Part shown: positions 18,809-27,600 of the stretch, in pieces | How positions within the stretch are numbered: position 1 is the first letter of the stretch | Layout of the letters: each line of letters starts with the position of its first letter | From: an uncultured Roseburia sp. | Lineage (GTDB): Bacteria; Bacillota; Clostridia; Lachnospirales; Lachnospiraceae | Direction of reading: 5' to 3' | DNA: 59,689 nucleotides | Assembly: GCA_930989305.1 (NCBI GenBank) | Contig: CAKNLF010000001.1 | Span: 1-59,689, forward strand | Translations under genes and position numbers: made by a program | Notes under the pieces: generated by a model | Database searches by the model: none | What the model saw: the letters and a program-made list of their open reading frames with translations, nothing else | Told to the model about the DNA's origin: nothing

Positions 18809-19625
18809 GTTTCTCTTTTCCCTTTTTTATCCTGTAGATCAATCTCCCGGGAAGTACTCCCGCAATCAAAGGACGTATTGTGTACAAAAAACCTTTTCCG
18901 TCTAAAATTCCAAGCTTTTTAAAGTAAGTATATCTCAGGCGGCATTCATCTATACGGTAGCGGTATTTTCTCTTCCTGAAAGCGTTCCCGTCCTCTCTGT
19001 ATAAGAACAGCACTTCCTGTATGTTAAAGCCTCTGCAATTTTTCTGAAACAGACGCATAAAAAGTTCATAATCTTCACAGCGGCGATTTTCTTCCGCTTC
19101 CGAATACAGGCCGTATTTTTCAAAGACCTCCCTGCGGAACATAACAGAAGGATGTATATAGGGCGAAAAGGCCAAGAAATCATCCGCCCCGGGGGTTTCA
19201 GGCATAATACGCTCGCCGTATACCCCCTGCTCTCCCAGCAGTCCCGCATTGCATCCCGCGAAACCAAATTCCGGATGTTTTTCCAGGAACTGATACTGTT
19301 TTTCCAGCCTATCTGGCATAGAGATATCGTCCGCATCCATTCTTGCTATGTACTTTCCTTTTGCCTTACGAATACAGTAATTCAATCCAAAAGCCAGTCC
19401 ATGATTTTCTTTTCCGTGAAACAAACGGATCCTGCTGTCTTTTAATGCCAATTCTTCCAGCTTGTCCGCCACATTCCCGTCAGAACCATCGTCATAAACT
19501 AAAAATTCAAAAGCTTGAAAAGTCTGCCGGAGAATAGAGTTGACTGCCATATCCAATTGGTCAAACGCTTTTTGATTGTACACTCCCATGATGATACTGA
19601 TCTGTATTCCATTCATATCTTTCAT
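18783..19625 (-). CDS. Family 2 glycosyltransferase
   Basis: About 280 residues from the ATG at 19625. GT-A landmarks: QISIIMGVYNQ near the N-terminus, EFLVYDDGSDG, and ARMDADDISMPDRL, where the DAD is the metal site; a RRCEDYELFMRLF acceptor-side motif follows. An open frame extends upstream to 19715 but lies inside the preceding gene; starts at 19625 or 19616 are equally plausible and neither has a strong ribosome site, which fits coupling to the overlapping upstream gene. Likely cytosolic face of the membrane. Its sugar is unknown. Confidence 0.88.
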   Translation of the reverse strand: MKDMNGIQISIIMGVYNQKAFDQLDMAVNSILRQTFQAFEFLVYDDGSDGNVADKLEELALKDSRIRLFHGKENHGLAFGLNYCIRKAKGKYIARMDADDISMPDRLEKQYQFLEKHPEFGFAGCNAGLLGEQGVYGERIMPETPGADDFLAFSPYIHPSVMFRREVFEKYGLYSEAEENRRCEDYELFMRLFQKNCRGFNIQEVLFLYREDGNAFRKRKYRYRIDECRLRYTYFKKLGILDGKGFLYTIRPLIAGVLPGRLIYRIKKGKEKHGVSFSTR

Positions 19626-20769
19626 CACTTCTTTCTGCATCGCGGTACACTTGCCGCATAACAAGTTCTGTCTGTGACAAAGCAAATCTCTGTGCCGTCT
19701 CGCAGCCCGCTTCACCCATTTTTTCCCGAAGGTCAGGATTTTCTTTCAATTTTTTGATTGCCTGTGCGTAATGATAAACATTTGCGCCCTCACACAAAAA
19801 CCCGTTTTTACCGTTTTCCACATATTCTCTGGTCCCCCGGTTATCCGCTGCGATTACCGGAATCCCACAGGCCAAAGCTTCCAGGGCAGCCATCCCCAGT
19901 CCCTCTCTGAGAGACGGAAAAACGAATACATCTGCTGCCTGCAGCACGTCTTCCATATGCTCCTGAAATCCGAGAAAATAAACTTGCCCCTCCAGACCAT
20001 ACTGCTTTGTAAGATCCTGCAATCTCTGTTTTTCCGGTCCGTTCCCGCATATTACGTAGTAAATCTGTTTATCATTTCTCTGGGCCAGAGCTTTCAGCAC
20101 AGTGTCATGATTTTTTTCCGGATCCAGATTGGCTGCAGTTACCATACAGAACGCATCTTCCGGTATGCTGTATTTCATCCTGATCTCTGCTCTTTTGTTT
20201 TTCCGTGGGAAAAATTTTTTCAAATCCAGTCCAACGCCGGGGATTTTATATACCTTTCCGTTTTTCTTCATATGAAACTTCCGGGCATTTTCATAATCTT
20301 CCTGATTGATTGTTACAATCCCATCTGTCATCCGTGCCAGAAATTTTTCTGCACGAAAATAAAAGAGCCAGTTTTTCCGGGGCGCGCCCTGATAAAAATG
20401 GAATCCATGAGCTGTATATATAACATATACGCCGGTTCCGGCTCTTTTTCCTGCCAGTCTGCCCAGCACGCCTCCCATAGGAGTATGGCAATGGATCAGC
20501 TGAATATTTTCTTTTTTTATGATCTCCGTCAGTACTTTCAGCGCTTTTCTGTTTTCCTTCCAGCATCCGGGAGATTTCTGAATTGGAATATGATGTGTAA
20601 TAATCCCCATTCTGTCATATGCATTTTTATCATATGTATATACCGGATTGCCAAAATTAGACGCATAATGTATTTCATATCCGTTTTCCTGCAGCAGCCG
20701 CACATCATTTTTCTCAAACTGCCACAGGAATCCACAGATAGTGGAAATAATCAATGCTCTCTTTTTCAT
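19561..20769 (-). CDS. Family 4 glycosyltransferase, first gene of the glycan operon
   Basis: About 402 residues. GT-B fold: N-terminal acceptor domain with LIHCHTPMGGVLGRLAGKRA, C-terminal donor domain with AANLDPEKNHDTVL, then FPSLREGLGMAALEALACG and PVIAADNRGTREYV (EX7E motif). The start at 20769 is chosen for GGGA upstream and the canonical MKKRALIIST opening; the open frame reaches 20814 but without a ribosome site. The C-terminus overlaps the next GT2 gene by about 65 nt in another frame. Closest in style to capsule and O-antigen hexosyltransferases such as EpsD/PglA relatives (inference). Confidence 0.88.
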   Translation of the reverse strand: MKKRALIISTICGFLWQFEKNDVRLLQENGYEIHYASNFGNPVYTYDKNAYDRMGIITHHIPIQKSPGCWKENRKALKVLTEIIKKENIQLIHCHTPMGGVLGRLAGKRAGTGVYVIYTAHGFHFYQGAPRKNWLFYFRAEKFLARMTDGIVTINQEDYENARKFHMKKNGKVYKIPGVGLDLKKFFPRKNKRAEIRMKYSIPEDAFCMVTAANLDPEKNHDTVLKALAQRNDKQIYYVICGNGPEKQRLQDLTKQYGLEGQVYFLGFQEHMEDVLQAADVFVFPSLREGLGMAALEALACGIPVIAADNRGTREYVENGKNGFLCEGANVYHYAQAIKKLKENPDLREKMGEAGCETAQRFALSQTELVMRQVYRDAERSDERYEWNTDQYHHGSVQSKSV

Positions 20770-20860
20770 ACCAGTTCCCACTTCTTGTCCGCTTGATAAC
20801 CATCCAAAAAACATAGATTATCCGATGCTTAATATCCAATAAGGAATAAACCCAACGCAG

Positions 20861-20901
20861 ATTTAACCTCTCAGGTATAATTTAACCTCATTTTTCGCCA
20901 A
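20861..20901 (-). promoter_or_regulatory. Glycan operon promoter with paired 10-bp direct repeats
   Basis: On the minus strand, -35 TTGGCG (20896-20901) and -10 TATACC (20874-20879) are spaced 16 bp. Two identical repeats, atttaacctc on the plus strand, lie at 20861-20870 and 20880-20889, 19 bp apart (about two helical turns), flanking the -10 and entering the spacer. This is the expected layout of a repressor site, and the divergent Xre-type gene is the obvious candidate binder (inference). Confidence 0.55.
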
Positions 20902-21000
20902 AAATCAATCTATTACTTCCATAAATTTTATTTCTTTACTTTAATAGTTATTAGTAAAAATGACCTAATAGGTTTATTTTTTATGAACCCTTTACACGGT

Positions 21001-21028
21001 TTTTTGTTTTGCAAAACCACAATATAAT
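21001..21028 (+). promoter_or_regulatory. Promoter of the Xre-type regulator with palindrome
   Basis: TATAAT lies at 21023-21028 with a weak TTTTTG -35 at 21001-21006 (16-bp spacer). The spacer contains a perfect 12-bp palindrome, gttttgcaaaac (21006-21017), a possible autoregulatory site. The ribosome site GGTGA precedes the ATG at 21057. Confidence 0.5.
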
Positions 21029-21056
21029 AGTTATAAAATACAAATGGTGACAATAT

Positions 21057-21458
21057 ATGGAAGATACGACAAAAATAATCCCTCTGAATGTACAGATTAG
21101 GAAAAATATAGCCGCTCTCAGAAAGAGTCAGAAAATGACCCAGGAGGAGCTGGCCGAAGAACTGAATATTTCCATCAAGCACTGCAGTTCTGTAGAGCGG
21201 GGTAAATCCTGCCTGTCTCTGGAAAAGTTGATTTCTGTATGTGATATTTTCGATGTCAGCCTGGACTATCTGGTTGGAGGACGCGATTCTGCATCCTCCA
21301 GATCTGTCCCCCGTTTTATTGTCGAAATGTTTTACAATGCTTCCAGTGAAACAAGAGAAAATCTAATCTATCTGATGAAAGCCGCACAGCAGCTGGTTAT
21401 TTCCGGCGATAGTGAAAAAGGCACAGTCGCTCCTGCCGAAAAAAAAGAACTCCCTTAA
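21057..21458 (+). CDS. Xre/Cro-family helix-turn-helix regulator
   Basis: 133 residues. An HTH_3 domain covers ~8-70: IRKNIAALRKSQKMTQEELA, then EELNISIKHCSSVERGKSCL and LEKLISVCDIFDVSLDYLVG, the usual five-helix Xre arrangement. The C-terminal ~60 residues are a short helical tail. It is transcribed away from the glycan operon, with about 290 bp between the two start codons, so it is the likely local regulator. The stop codon lies inside the left arm of a 23-bp terminator stem. SinR-like regulators of exopolysaccharide genes are a familiar analogy, but no specific orthology is claimed. Confidence 0.9.
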   Translation: MEDTTKIIPLNVQIRKNIAALRKSQKMTQEELAEELNISIKHCSSVERGKSCLSLEKLISVCDIFDVSLDYLVGGRDSASSRSVPRFIVEMFYNASSETRENLIYLMKAAQQLVISGDSEKGTVAPAEKKELP

Positions 21459-21510
21459 TGAAATATCTGCAGAATACATATTTCATTAAGGGAGTTCTTT
21501 CTTAATTTTT
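21444..21510 (+). terminator. Bidirectional terminator with perfect 23-bp stem
   Basis: The arms at 21444-21466 and 21478-21500 are perfect complements around an 11-nt loop. On the plus strand the stem is followed by CTTAATTTTTC; on the minus strand by a run of T. It ends the Xre transcript and could also catch read-through from the gpmI side. The Xre stop codon is within the stem. Confidence 0.85.
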
Positions 21511-21533
21511 CTTTATAAACGTACATCTGAAAA

Positions 21534-21577
21534 AAGGGCTGGCGCCGGCTGTCTTTTGTAAACTGCCGGCGCCGTTT
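21534..21577 (-). terminator. Terminator of the glycolytic transcript (after gpmI)
   Basis: ggcgccggc (21541-21549) pairs with gccggcgcc (21565-21573). Read on the minus strand, the hairpin is followed by AGCCCTTTTTTC. It lies about 55 nt past the gpmI stop. Confidence 0.85.
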
Positions 21578-21628
21578 ATTCTTCTTAACGATCAAATTTC
21601 ACAGTCGTGCTTTTTATGACCTTCTGTT

Positions 21629-23170
21629 TTACTTTTTGATCAGCAGGGAGTGTCCTGTCATTTCTTTCGGCTGTTCCATTCCCATCATTTCGATCAGCGT
21701 TGGCACAATGTCCGCCAGGCATCCCCCTTCTTTCAGGGTATATGCGGGATCGTAGTTGATCAGGATAAAGGGCACCGGATTGGTGGTGTGGGCGGTAAAG
21801 GGTTCTCCCGTCTCATAATCAATGAGCTGCTCCGCATTGCCATGGTCGGCGCAGAGGAACATCTGGCCGTCCACTTCTTTCAGTGCTTCTACCGCTCTGC
21901 CCACACAGGTATCTACCGCTTCCACTGCGGCGATGGCCGCTTTTTCCACGCCGGTATGGCCTACCATATCCGGGTTTGCGAAGTTGATGATGATCACATC
22001 GTATTTGTCGGATCGAATGGCCTCCACCAGTTTATCGCACACTTCATAGGCGCTCATTTCCGGTTTCAGATCATAGGTAGCCACTTTCGGAGAATTTACG
22101 AGGATCCTGTCCTCTCCTTCGTTGGGCTCTTCCACGCCGCCGTTAAAGAAAAATGTCACATGAGCGTATTTTTCCGTCTCAGCGATACGGGCCTGGGTCT
22201 TGCCGTGAGCAGCCAGGTATTCGCCGAAAGTATTTTTCAGCTCCACTTTATGGAACGCCACTTCCTTGTTGGGGATTGTCACATCGTATTCGGTAAAGCA
22301 GATATAGGTGATCTCTTTTCTCTTTCCTCTGTCAAAGCCGTCAAAATCATCTGCGCAGAACGCTCTTGTGATCTCTCTTGCCCGGTCCGGACGGAAGTTG
22401 TAGAAGATGATCGTGTCTTTATCCTGTACCGTTGCCACCGGCTGTCCGTCTTTTTCGATCACTGCCGGCACTACAAATTCATCGGTCACGTCTGCGTCAT
22501 AGGAAGCCTGGATCGCTTCCAGAGCGCTGGCGGCCCGGTTTCCTTCTCCAAGAGTCAGAGCCCGGTATGCTTTTTCCTCACGGTCCCAGCGGTTGTCCCT
22601 GTCCATAGCGTAATAACGGCCCATCACAGAGGCGATCTCCCCTACGCCAATCTCTTTCATCTTATTTTCCAGTTCTTCGATAAAACCTTTTCCGGAAGTA
22701 GGAGCCGTATCCCTGCCGTCCATAAAACAATGTACATATACCTTTTCTACCCCTTCTCTTTTTGCCAGCTCCAGCAGGCCGTACAAATGGGTGTTATGAC
22801 TGTGGACGCCGCCATCTGACAGCAGGCCGTACAGATGCAGGGAAGAATTGTTGTCTTTTACATTCCGTATTCCTTTCAGAAGGGCTTCGTTCTTAAAGAA
22901 ATCTCCATCTTCGATTTCTTTTGTGATCCTGGTGAGCTCCTGGTATACGATCCTTCCTGCGCCCATGTTCAAATGGCCTACCTCAGAGTTCCCCATCTGT
23001 CCGTCAGGAAGGCCTACGGCCAGTCCGCTGGCGTATCCTTTTACAAAAGGACAGTCCCGCATCAGTCCGTCAATCACCGGAGTCTTTGCCTCATATACGG
23101 CGTTGGCCTGATGTTTGTCATTCAAGCCGAATCCGTCTAAAATCATTAATACTGTAGGTCTTTTACTCAT
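21629..23170 (-). CDS. gpmI: 2,3-bisphosphoglycerate-independent phosphoglycerate mutase
   Basis: 513 residues. N-terminal metal and nucleophile region: LMILDGFGLND, then MGNSEVGHLNMGAGR, whose Ser is the phosphoserine nucleophile. The middle transferase domain contains HCFMDGRDTAP and GRYYAMDRDNRWDR. C-terminal metal ligands appear in INFANPDMVGHTG and LCADHGNAEQ. It interconverts 3- and 2-phosphoglycerate with Mn. The start at 23170 has AAGGAAG upstream; the frame is open to 23239 without a ribosome site. Last gene of the gap-pgk-tpiA-gpmI block. Confidence 0.97.
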   Translation of the reverse strand: MSKRPTVLMILDGFGLNDKHQANAVYEAKTPVIDGLMRDCPFVKGYASGLAVGLPDGQMGNSEVGHLNMGAGRIVYQELTRITKEIEDGDFFKNEALLKGIRNVKDNNSSLHLYGLLSDGGVHSHNTHLYGLLELAKREGVEKVYVHCFMDGRDTAPTSGKGFIEELENKMKEIGVGEIASVMGRYYAMDRDNRWDREEKAYRALTLGEGNRAASALEAIQASYDADVTDEFVVPAVIEKDGQPVATVQDKDTIIFYNFRPDRAREITRAFCADDFDGFDRGKRKEITYICFTEYDVTIPNKEVAFHKVELKNTFGEYLAAHGKTQARIAETEKYAHVTFFFNGGVEEPNEGEDRILVNSPKVATYDLKPEMSAYEVCDKLVEAIRSDKYDVIIINFANPDMVGHTGVEKAAIAAVEAVDTCVGRAVEALKEVDGQMFLCADHGNAEQLIDYETGEPFTAHTTNPVPFILINYDPAYTLKEGGCLADIVPTLIEMMGMEQPKEMTGHSLLIKK

Positions 23171-23192
23171 ATTGCTTCCTTTCCTTCTCTTA

Positions 23193-23276
23193 TTACGGTA
23201 TGTCATCTGCCGTAAAGGGCCGCCGCACCGGTCAGACATCTGCTGCCGGGCGACAGCCCTCTGCGCTGTACCGTAA
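23193..23276 (-). other. Long-range inverted repeat between tpiA and gpmI
   Basis: ttacggta (23193-23200) and taccgtaa (23269-23276) are perfect complements bracketing 68 nt that contain smaller GC-rich complementary segments. In the mRNA this could fold into a branched structure just before the gpmI ribosome site, acting as a processing or stability element. There is no terminator T-run. Confidence 0.4.
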
Positions 23277-23300
23277 CAATCTGATGAATATCTATTGTGA

Positions 23301-24053
23301 TTATTTATTGTAATTTACGATATCGCCGAATTCCGCTTTCAGGGAAGCGCCCCCTACCAGACCGCCGTCGATATCCGGCTGAGCGAACAGTTCCGGAGCT
23401 GTTTTCGCATTAACAGAACCGCCGTACTGGATACGGATTGCTTCTGCTGTTGCTTCGTCATAGATTTCACCGATGCATGCGCGGATTGCCGCGCATACTT
23501 CCTGAGCCTGCTGGGTAGTTGCTGTTTTGCCTGTTCCAATTGCCCAGATCGGTTCGTAAGCGATCACTGCTGTTTTCGCCTGATCTGCTGTTACATTCAG
23601 AAACGCGATTTTGATCTGCTGGCGGATCCAGTCCAGGGTGATACCCTGCTCTCTCTGAGTAAGAGACTCGCCGCAGCAGATGATGGGTGTCAGGCCGTGC
23701 TCAAATGCCTTTAATACTTTTTTGTTTACTGTCTCGTCTGTTTCAGCAAAATATTCTCTTCTTTCGGAATGTCCGATGATCACGTATTTTACTCCTGCGT
23801 CGGTGAGCATATTGGGCGCGATCTCACCTGTGTAAGCGCCTTTTTCTTCAAAATACATATTTTCAGCGCCGATGGCGATATTGCTTCCCTTTGCTGTTTC
23901 CACTGCAGGGATGATATCAATAGCCGGCACGCAAAATACTACGTCTACGTCCTCATTTGCTACCAGCGGTTTCAGTTCCTCTACAAAAGCGATGGTCTCG
24001 CTTGGTGTTTTGTTCATTTTCCAGTTGCCTGCGATGATTTTTCTTCTTGCCAT
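23301..24053 (-). CDS. tpiA: Triose-phosphate isomerase
   Basis: 250 residues, standard length. Catalytic residues are visible: GNWKMN (Lys), [11 protein letters not shown] (His) and [14 protein letters not shown] (Glu and phosphate loop), then GGSVNAKTA and GGLVGGASL near the C-terminus. It interconverts dihydroxyacetone phosphate and glyceraldehyde 3-phosphate in the cytosol. AGGAGG lies 10 nt before the ATG. It sits between pgk and gpmI in the usual Firmicutes glycolytic order. Confidence 0.98.
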   Translation of the reverse strand: MARRKIIAGNWKMNKTPSETIAFVEELKPLVANEDVDVVFCVPAIDIIPAVETAKGSNIAIGAENMYFEEKGAYTGEIAPNMLTDAGVKYVIIGHSERREYFAETDETVNKKVLKAFEHGLTPIICCGESLTQREQGITLDWIRQQIKIAFLNVTADQAKTAVIAYEPIWAIGTGKTATTQQAQEVCAAIRACIGEIYDEATAEAIRIQYGGSVNAKTAPELFAQPDIDGGLVGGASLKAEFGDIVNYNK

Positions 24054-24104
24054 GATGGTAGATCCTCCTGATATTGAAATATATACTGCAGCCTGTCCGA
24101 TGGC

Positions 24105-25310
24105 TTATTTGTCGTTTGCCGCTGCTACGCCCGGCAGTTCTTTGCCTTCCAGAAATTCCAGGGAAGCGCCGCCGCCTGTGGAAATATGGGTCATCTTGTC
24201 GCCGAATCCCAGCTGGTTGACTGCCGCTGCGGAATCGCCGCCGCCGATGATGGTGGTAGCGTCTGTTTCAGCCAGTGCTTTTGCCACTTCGATGGTGCCT
24301 TTTGCCAGTACCGGATTTTCAAATACGCCCATCGGTCCGTTCCATACAACGGTTTTCGCAGATGCCACTTCATTTGCGAACAGTTTCGCGGTTTCCGGTC
24401 CGATATCCAGTCCCATCTGATCTGCCGGCATTGCGTCTGCTGCCACATAGTCTACATCCATCTGCGCGTCAATGGGATCCGGGAATGCTTTCGCGATGGC
24501 AGTATCAACCGGAAGCAGGAGCTTTTTGCCCAGTTTTTCCGCTTTTTCCATCATTTCCCTGCAGTAGTCGATCTTTGTGTCGTCTACTAAGGAGATGCCT
24601 GTTTCGTATCCTTTTGCTTTCAGGAATGTATAAGCCATACCGCCGCCGATGATCAGGGTATCGCATTTTTCCAGAAGGTTGGAAATTACGTTTAATTTAT
24701 CCGCCACTTTGGCGCCCCCAAGGATGGCTACAAATGGTCTCTTCGGATTTTCTACCGCATTGCCCAGGAAATCAATTTCTTTTTGCATCAGGTAGCCTAC
24801 TACCGCTGTGTCCACCAGTTTTGCTACGCCTACGTTGGAGCAGTGAGCCCGGTGAGCGGTGCCGAAAGCGTCATTTACAAATACATCGCACAGAGAAGCC
24901 AGATCTTTGCTGAAAGCTTCGCCGTTCTTTGTTTCCTCTGCCCGGTAACGGGTGTTTTCCAGAAGGATCACGTCTCCGTCTTTCATAGCTGCTACAGCCG
25001 CTTTCGCGTTCGGGCCTACTACTTCCGGATCCGCAGCGAATTTTACTTCCTGTCCCAGAAGCTCTGACAGACGTTTTGCCACCGGTGCAAGGGACAGCTC
25101 CGGTTTCGGTTCTCCTTTCGGTTTGCCAAGATGTGAACAAAGGATTACTTTTCCGCCGTCTGCAATTAATTTTTTAATGGTAGGAAGAGCTGCCACCAGA
25201 CGGTTTTCATCTGTGATCTTTCCGTCTTTTAAGGGTACGTTAAAATCGCATCTGCACAATACTCTTAAACCTTTTACATTAATATCGTCAATTGACTTTT
25301 TATTTAACAT
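24105..25310 (-). CDS. pgk: Phosphoglycerate kinase
   Basis: 401 residues. N-domain: [18 protein letters not shown] (3-phosphoglycerate loop) and [12 protein letters not shown]-domain: [26 protein letters not shown] and [15 protein letters not shown] (nucleotide binding). It makes ATP from 1,3-bisphosphoglycerate. AGGAGG is 5 nt from the ATG. It is separated from gap by a hairpin terminator, so its expression may be partly uncoupled from gap. Confidence 0.98.
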   Translation of the reverse strand: MLNKKSIDDINVKGLRVLCRCDFNVPLKDGKITDENRLVAALPTIKKLIADGGKVILCSHLGKPKGEPKPELSLAPVAKRLSELLGQEVKFAADPEVVGPNAKAAVAAMKDGDVILLENTRYRAEETKNGEAFSKDLASLCDVFVNDAFGTAHRAHCSNVGVAKLVDTAVVGYLMQKEIDFLGNAVENPKRPFVAILGGAKVADKLNVISNLLEKCDTLIIGGGMAYTFLKAKGYETGISLVDDTKIDYCREMMEKAEKLGKKLLLPVDTAIAKAFPDPIDAQMDVDYVAADAMPADQMGLDIGPETAKLFANEVASAKTVVWNGPMGVFENPVLAKGTIEVAKALAETDATTIIGGGDSAAAVNQLGFGDKMTHISTGGGASLEFLEGKELPGVAAANDK

Positions 25311-25329
25311 AATAACCTCCTGAATAAAA

Positions 25330-25370
25330 ATGAGGCCCGGCCCCCAGGCCGGACCTCGCTTTTTTACTGT
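25330..25370 (-). terminator. Hairpin terminator/attenuator between gap and pgk
   Basis: gaggcccggcc and ggccggacctc form a GC-rich stem with one mismatch. Read on the minus strand it is followed by ATTTTTATT. It probably lets part of the transcription stop after gap, giving gap the highest expression in the block (inference). Confidence 0.7.
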
Positions 25371-25408
25371 ATGTCCTTTTGGCTGACTGTCTTTTATCTC
25401 TCGGATAA

Positions 25409-26422
25409 TTATGCCAGTTCAGCAAAATATTTGATTGTACGAACCATCTGGCTTGTGTAGCTGTTTTCATTGTCATACCAGGAAACAACCTGTACCTGTG
25501 TGGTTCCGTTGTCTAATGGAAGTACCATTGTCTGTGTAGCATCGAATAAAGAACCATATCTCATACCTACAATATCGGAAGATACGATTTCATCTGTATT
25601 GTATCCGAAGGATTCATTTGCAGCAGCTTTCATTGCTTCGTTGATCTGATCTACTGTAACAGTTCCTTCTACAACTGCGTTTAAGATTGTTGTAGAACCT
25701 GTCGGTGTAGGAACACGCTGAGCCGCGCCGATCAGTTTGCCGGATAATTCCGGAATAACAAGTCCGATCGCTTTTGCAGCACCTGTGCTGTTTGGAACGA
25801 TGTTGACAGCAGCTGCACGTGATCTTCTCAGATCGCCTTTTCTCTGAGGTCCGTCCAGAGTCATCTGATCCCCTGTGTAAGCGTGGATTGTGCACATGAT
25901 ACCGGATTTGATCGGTACCAGATCGTTCAGCGCTTTTGTCATCGGCGCAAGGCAGTTTGTTGTACAGGAAGCTGCGGAAATAATTGTATCGTCAGCTTTC
26001 AGTGTTTCATGATTTACGTTATAAACAATTGTAGGAAGATCATTTCCGGCCGGTGCGGAAATAACTACTTTTTTAGCACCTGCATTGATGTGCGCCTGCG
26101 CTTTTGCTTTTGATGTATAGAAGCCGGAGCATTCCAGCACTACGTCTACATCCAGTGCTCCCCATGGGCAGTTGTTTGCGTCTGGTTCTGCATAAATTTT
26201 GATTTCTTTTCCGTCTACTGTAATGGAGTCTTCACCAGCAGATACTGTGTCTGCTTTTTCGTATTTACCCTGAGATGAATCGTATTTTAATAAGTGAGCA
26301 AGCATTTTCGGGCTTGTCAGGTCGTTGATCGCTACGATTTCATATCCTTCTGCTCCGAACATCTGTCTGAATGCAAGACGTCCGATACGTCCAAAACCAT
26401 TGATTGCTACTTTTACTGCCAT
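25409..26422 (-). CDS. gap: Glyceraldehyde-3-phosphate dehydrogenase
   Basis: 337 residues. NAD-binding [15 protein letters not shown] opens the protein; the catalytic cysteine is in [17 protein letters not shown]-type substrate loops ([18 protein letters not shown]) follow, and [17 protein letters not shown] lies near the C-terminus. It oxidises glyceraldehyde 3-phosphate to 1,3-bisphosphoglycerate. The Shine-Dalgarno CTAGGAGG lies 8 nt before the ATG. First gene of the glycolytic block, with its own near-consensus promoter about 100 nt upstream. Confidence 0.98.
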   Translation of the reverse strand: MAVKVAINGFGRIGRLAFRQMFGAEGYEIVAINDLTSPKMLAHLLKYDSSQGKYEKADTVSAGEDSITVDGKEIKIYAEPDANNCPWGALDVDVVLECSGFYTSKAKAQAHINAGAKKVVISAPAGNDLPTIVYNVNHETLKADDTIISAASCTTNCLAPMTKALNDLVPIKSGIMCTIHAYTGDQMTLDGPQRKGDLRRSRAAAVNIVPNSTGAAKAIGLVIPELSGKLIGAAQRVPTPTGSTTILNAVVEGTVTVDQINEAMKAAANESFGYNTDEIVSSDIVGMRYGSLFDATQTMVLPLDNGTTQVQVVSWYDNENSYTSQMVRTIKYFAELA

Positions 26423-26515
26423 TTTTCATTCCTCCTAGAATTAGAATTTTGACTGTTTTCTTTGCGGATATCCCATCCCGTTTCCCTTTTTGGATGTTTT
26501 ATCCATCTGCACTTT

Positions 26516-26544
26516 ATTGTAACGAATTTGCCCCATAAATTCAA
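26516..26544 (-). promoter_or_regulatory. gap promoter
   Basis: On the minus strand, TTGAAT (26539-26544), a 17-bp spacer and TACAAT (26516-26521) give a near-consensus sigma-A promoter. The 5' leader is about 85-90 nt long. Confidence 0.7.
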
Positions 26545-26569
26545 TAGGTTTCCAGTTTACATTTCAACT

Positions 26570-26587
26570 TTGTTAATTTTTTCACTA
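26570..26587. promoter_or_regulatory. Possible Rex-like operator upstream of gap
   Basis: ttgttaattttttcacta resembles the Rex box (TTGTTAA-N4-TTAACAA): one half is perfect, the other matches 5 of 7. It lies about 26 bp upstream of the gap -35 box. Weak evidence. Confidence 0.25.
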
Positions 26588-26653
26588 AACGTTCCCGAAG
26601 AAATTTTTTTTCAAACATTTTTTACAATGGAAAATATTCACTTCTTCCTGTTT

Positions 26654-26682
26654 TTGACAAATCCGTCATCTTCGCTTATGAT
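26654..26682 (+). promoter_or_regulatory. Consensus promoter of the plus-strand PHP phosphatase gene
   Basis: TTGACA (26654-26659), 17-bp spacer and TATGAT (26677-26682). A small hairpin in the leader (arms 26716-26723 and 26737-26744) precedes the AGGAGG ribosome site. Confidence 0.75.
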
Positions 26683-26774
26683 AATATGTGAAATACTTAC
26701 AAAGATTATTCTTGTTTCTGAAAAAATACCTGATTATTTCAGAACATTTTTACGAAAACAACAGGAGGTTTTTT

Positions 26775-27575
26775 ATGTTATGGGACACCCACATGCATAC
26801 TGATTTTTCCGGAGACAGTGACGCTTCCCCGAAAGCCATGGCGGATCAGGCCCAAAAGCTGGGCCTGGACGGAATCTGCGTCACCGATCATCTGGATTAC
26901 GACTATCCCAAGGAACCGGAACTGTTCCTGCTGGATCTTGACCGCTATGTTCCTTCCATTTTAAATCTGAAAGAAACCTATCAAGGCCGTCTGGACATCC
27001 GGCTAGGCATTGAGATCGGCGTGCAGCCTCATTTGGCTGAGAAGCACAAACAGATCGTGTCTTCCCTGCCTTTTGATCAGGTGATTGCTTCTTCTCATAC
27101 TGCCAAAGGCATGGATCCTTATTATCCGGAATACTTTTACGGTTCCAGTCAGGAAGACGCCTATATCCGGTATTTTTCTTCTGTTATGGAAAATATCAGC
27201 TGTTTTACGGATTTTGATGTTTACGGTCATTTGGATTATGTAACAAGATACGGGAATTCACCGGTTCCTGCTTATACCTTTGATTCCTGCAGGAAACAGA
27301 TCGATGAAATATTGAAAAGACTGATCCGCCTGGAAAAGGCTCTGGAGATCAATACCGGAGGATTTTCCTCCGCCTGCCGTCAGGTCAATCCCCATCCGGA
27401 AATCCTGAAGCGGTATTATGAACTGGGCGGGCGTATCGTCACGTTCGGTTCTGACGCTCATGCTCCTAAAGACATTGCCCGGCAGTTTGCTCAGGCGGGA
27501 GAAATCCTGCGAAACTGCGGTTTTCGGGAATACTGCTCCTTTCAAAACCGCTCCCCCGTCTTTCATAAGCTGTAG
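26775..27575 (+). CDS. PHP-domain phosphatase, histidinol-phosphatase (HisK/HisJ) family
   Basis: 266 residues. PHP metal motifs in order: WDTHMHTDFSGDS, ICVTDHLDYD, GIEIGVQPH, ASSHTAKGMD, GHLDYVTRYG and FGSDAHAP. These bind the trinuclear metal centre. The family dephosphorylates histidinol phosphate, though many members have other substrates and no his genes are nearby. The start at 26775 has AGGAGG 7 nt upstream. The gene converges on a paralogue (27601-28398), with 25 bp between their stops. Confidence 0.88.
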   Translation: MLWDTHMHTDFSGDSDASPKAMADQAQKLGLDGICVTDHLDYDYPKEPELFLLDLDRYVPSILNLKETYQGRLDIRLGIEIGVQPHLAEKHKQIVSSLPFDQVIASSHTAKGMDPYYPEYFYGSSQEDAYIRYFSSVMENISCFTDFDVYGHLDYVTRYGNSPVPAYTFDSCRKQIDEILKRLIRLEKALEINTGGFSSACRQVNPHPEILKRYYELGGRIVTFGSDAHAPKDIARQFAQAGEILRNCGFREYCSFQNRSPVFHKL

Positions 27576-27600
27576 GCGCCCTTTTGCCCTTTCGATCCGT

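Noticed and set aside
19771-20796. 341-codon open frame on the plus strand
   Set aside because: It is antisense to a clear GT4 glycosyltransferase, shows no family motif and has no ribosome site.
20928-21182. 84-codon minus-strand frame over the regulator promoter
   Set aside because: It overlaps the Xre gene and its promoter and has no ribosome site or motif.
21650-22819. 389-codon open frame on the plus strand
   Set aside because: It is the complement of gpmI, with low-complexity Phe/His/Cys-rich translation typical of a shadow frame.
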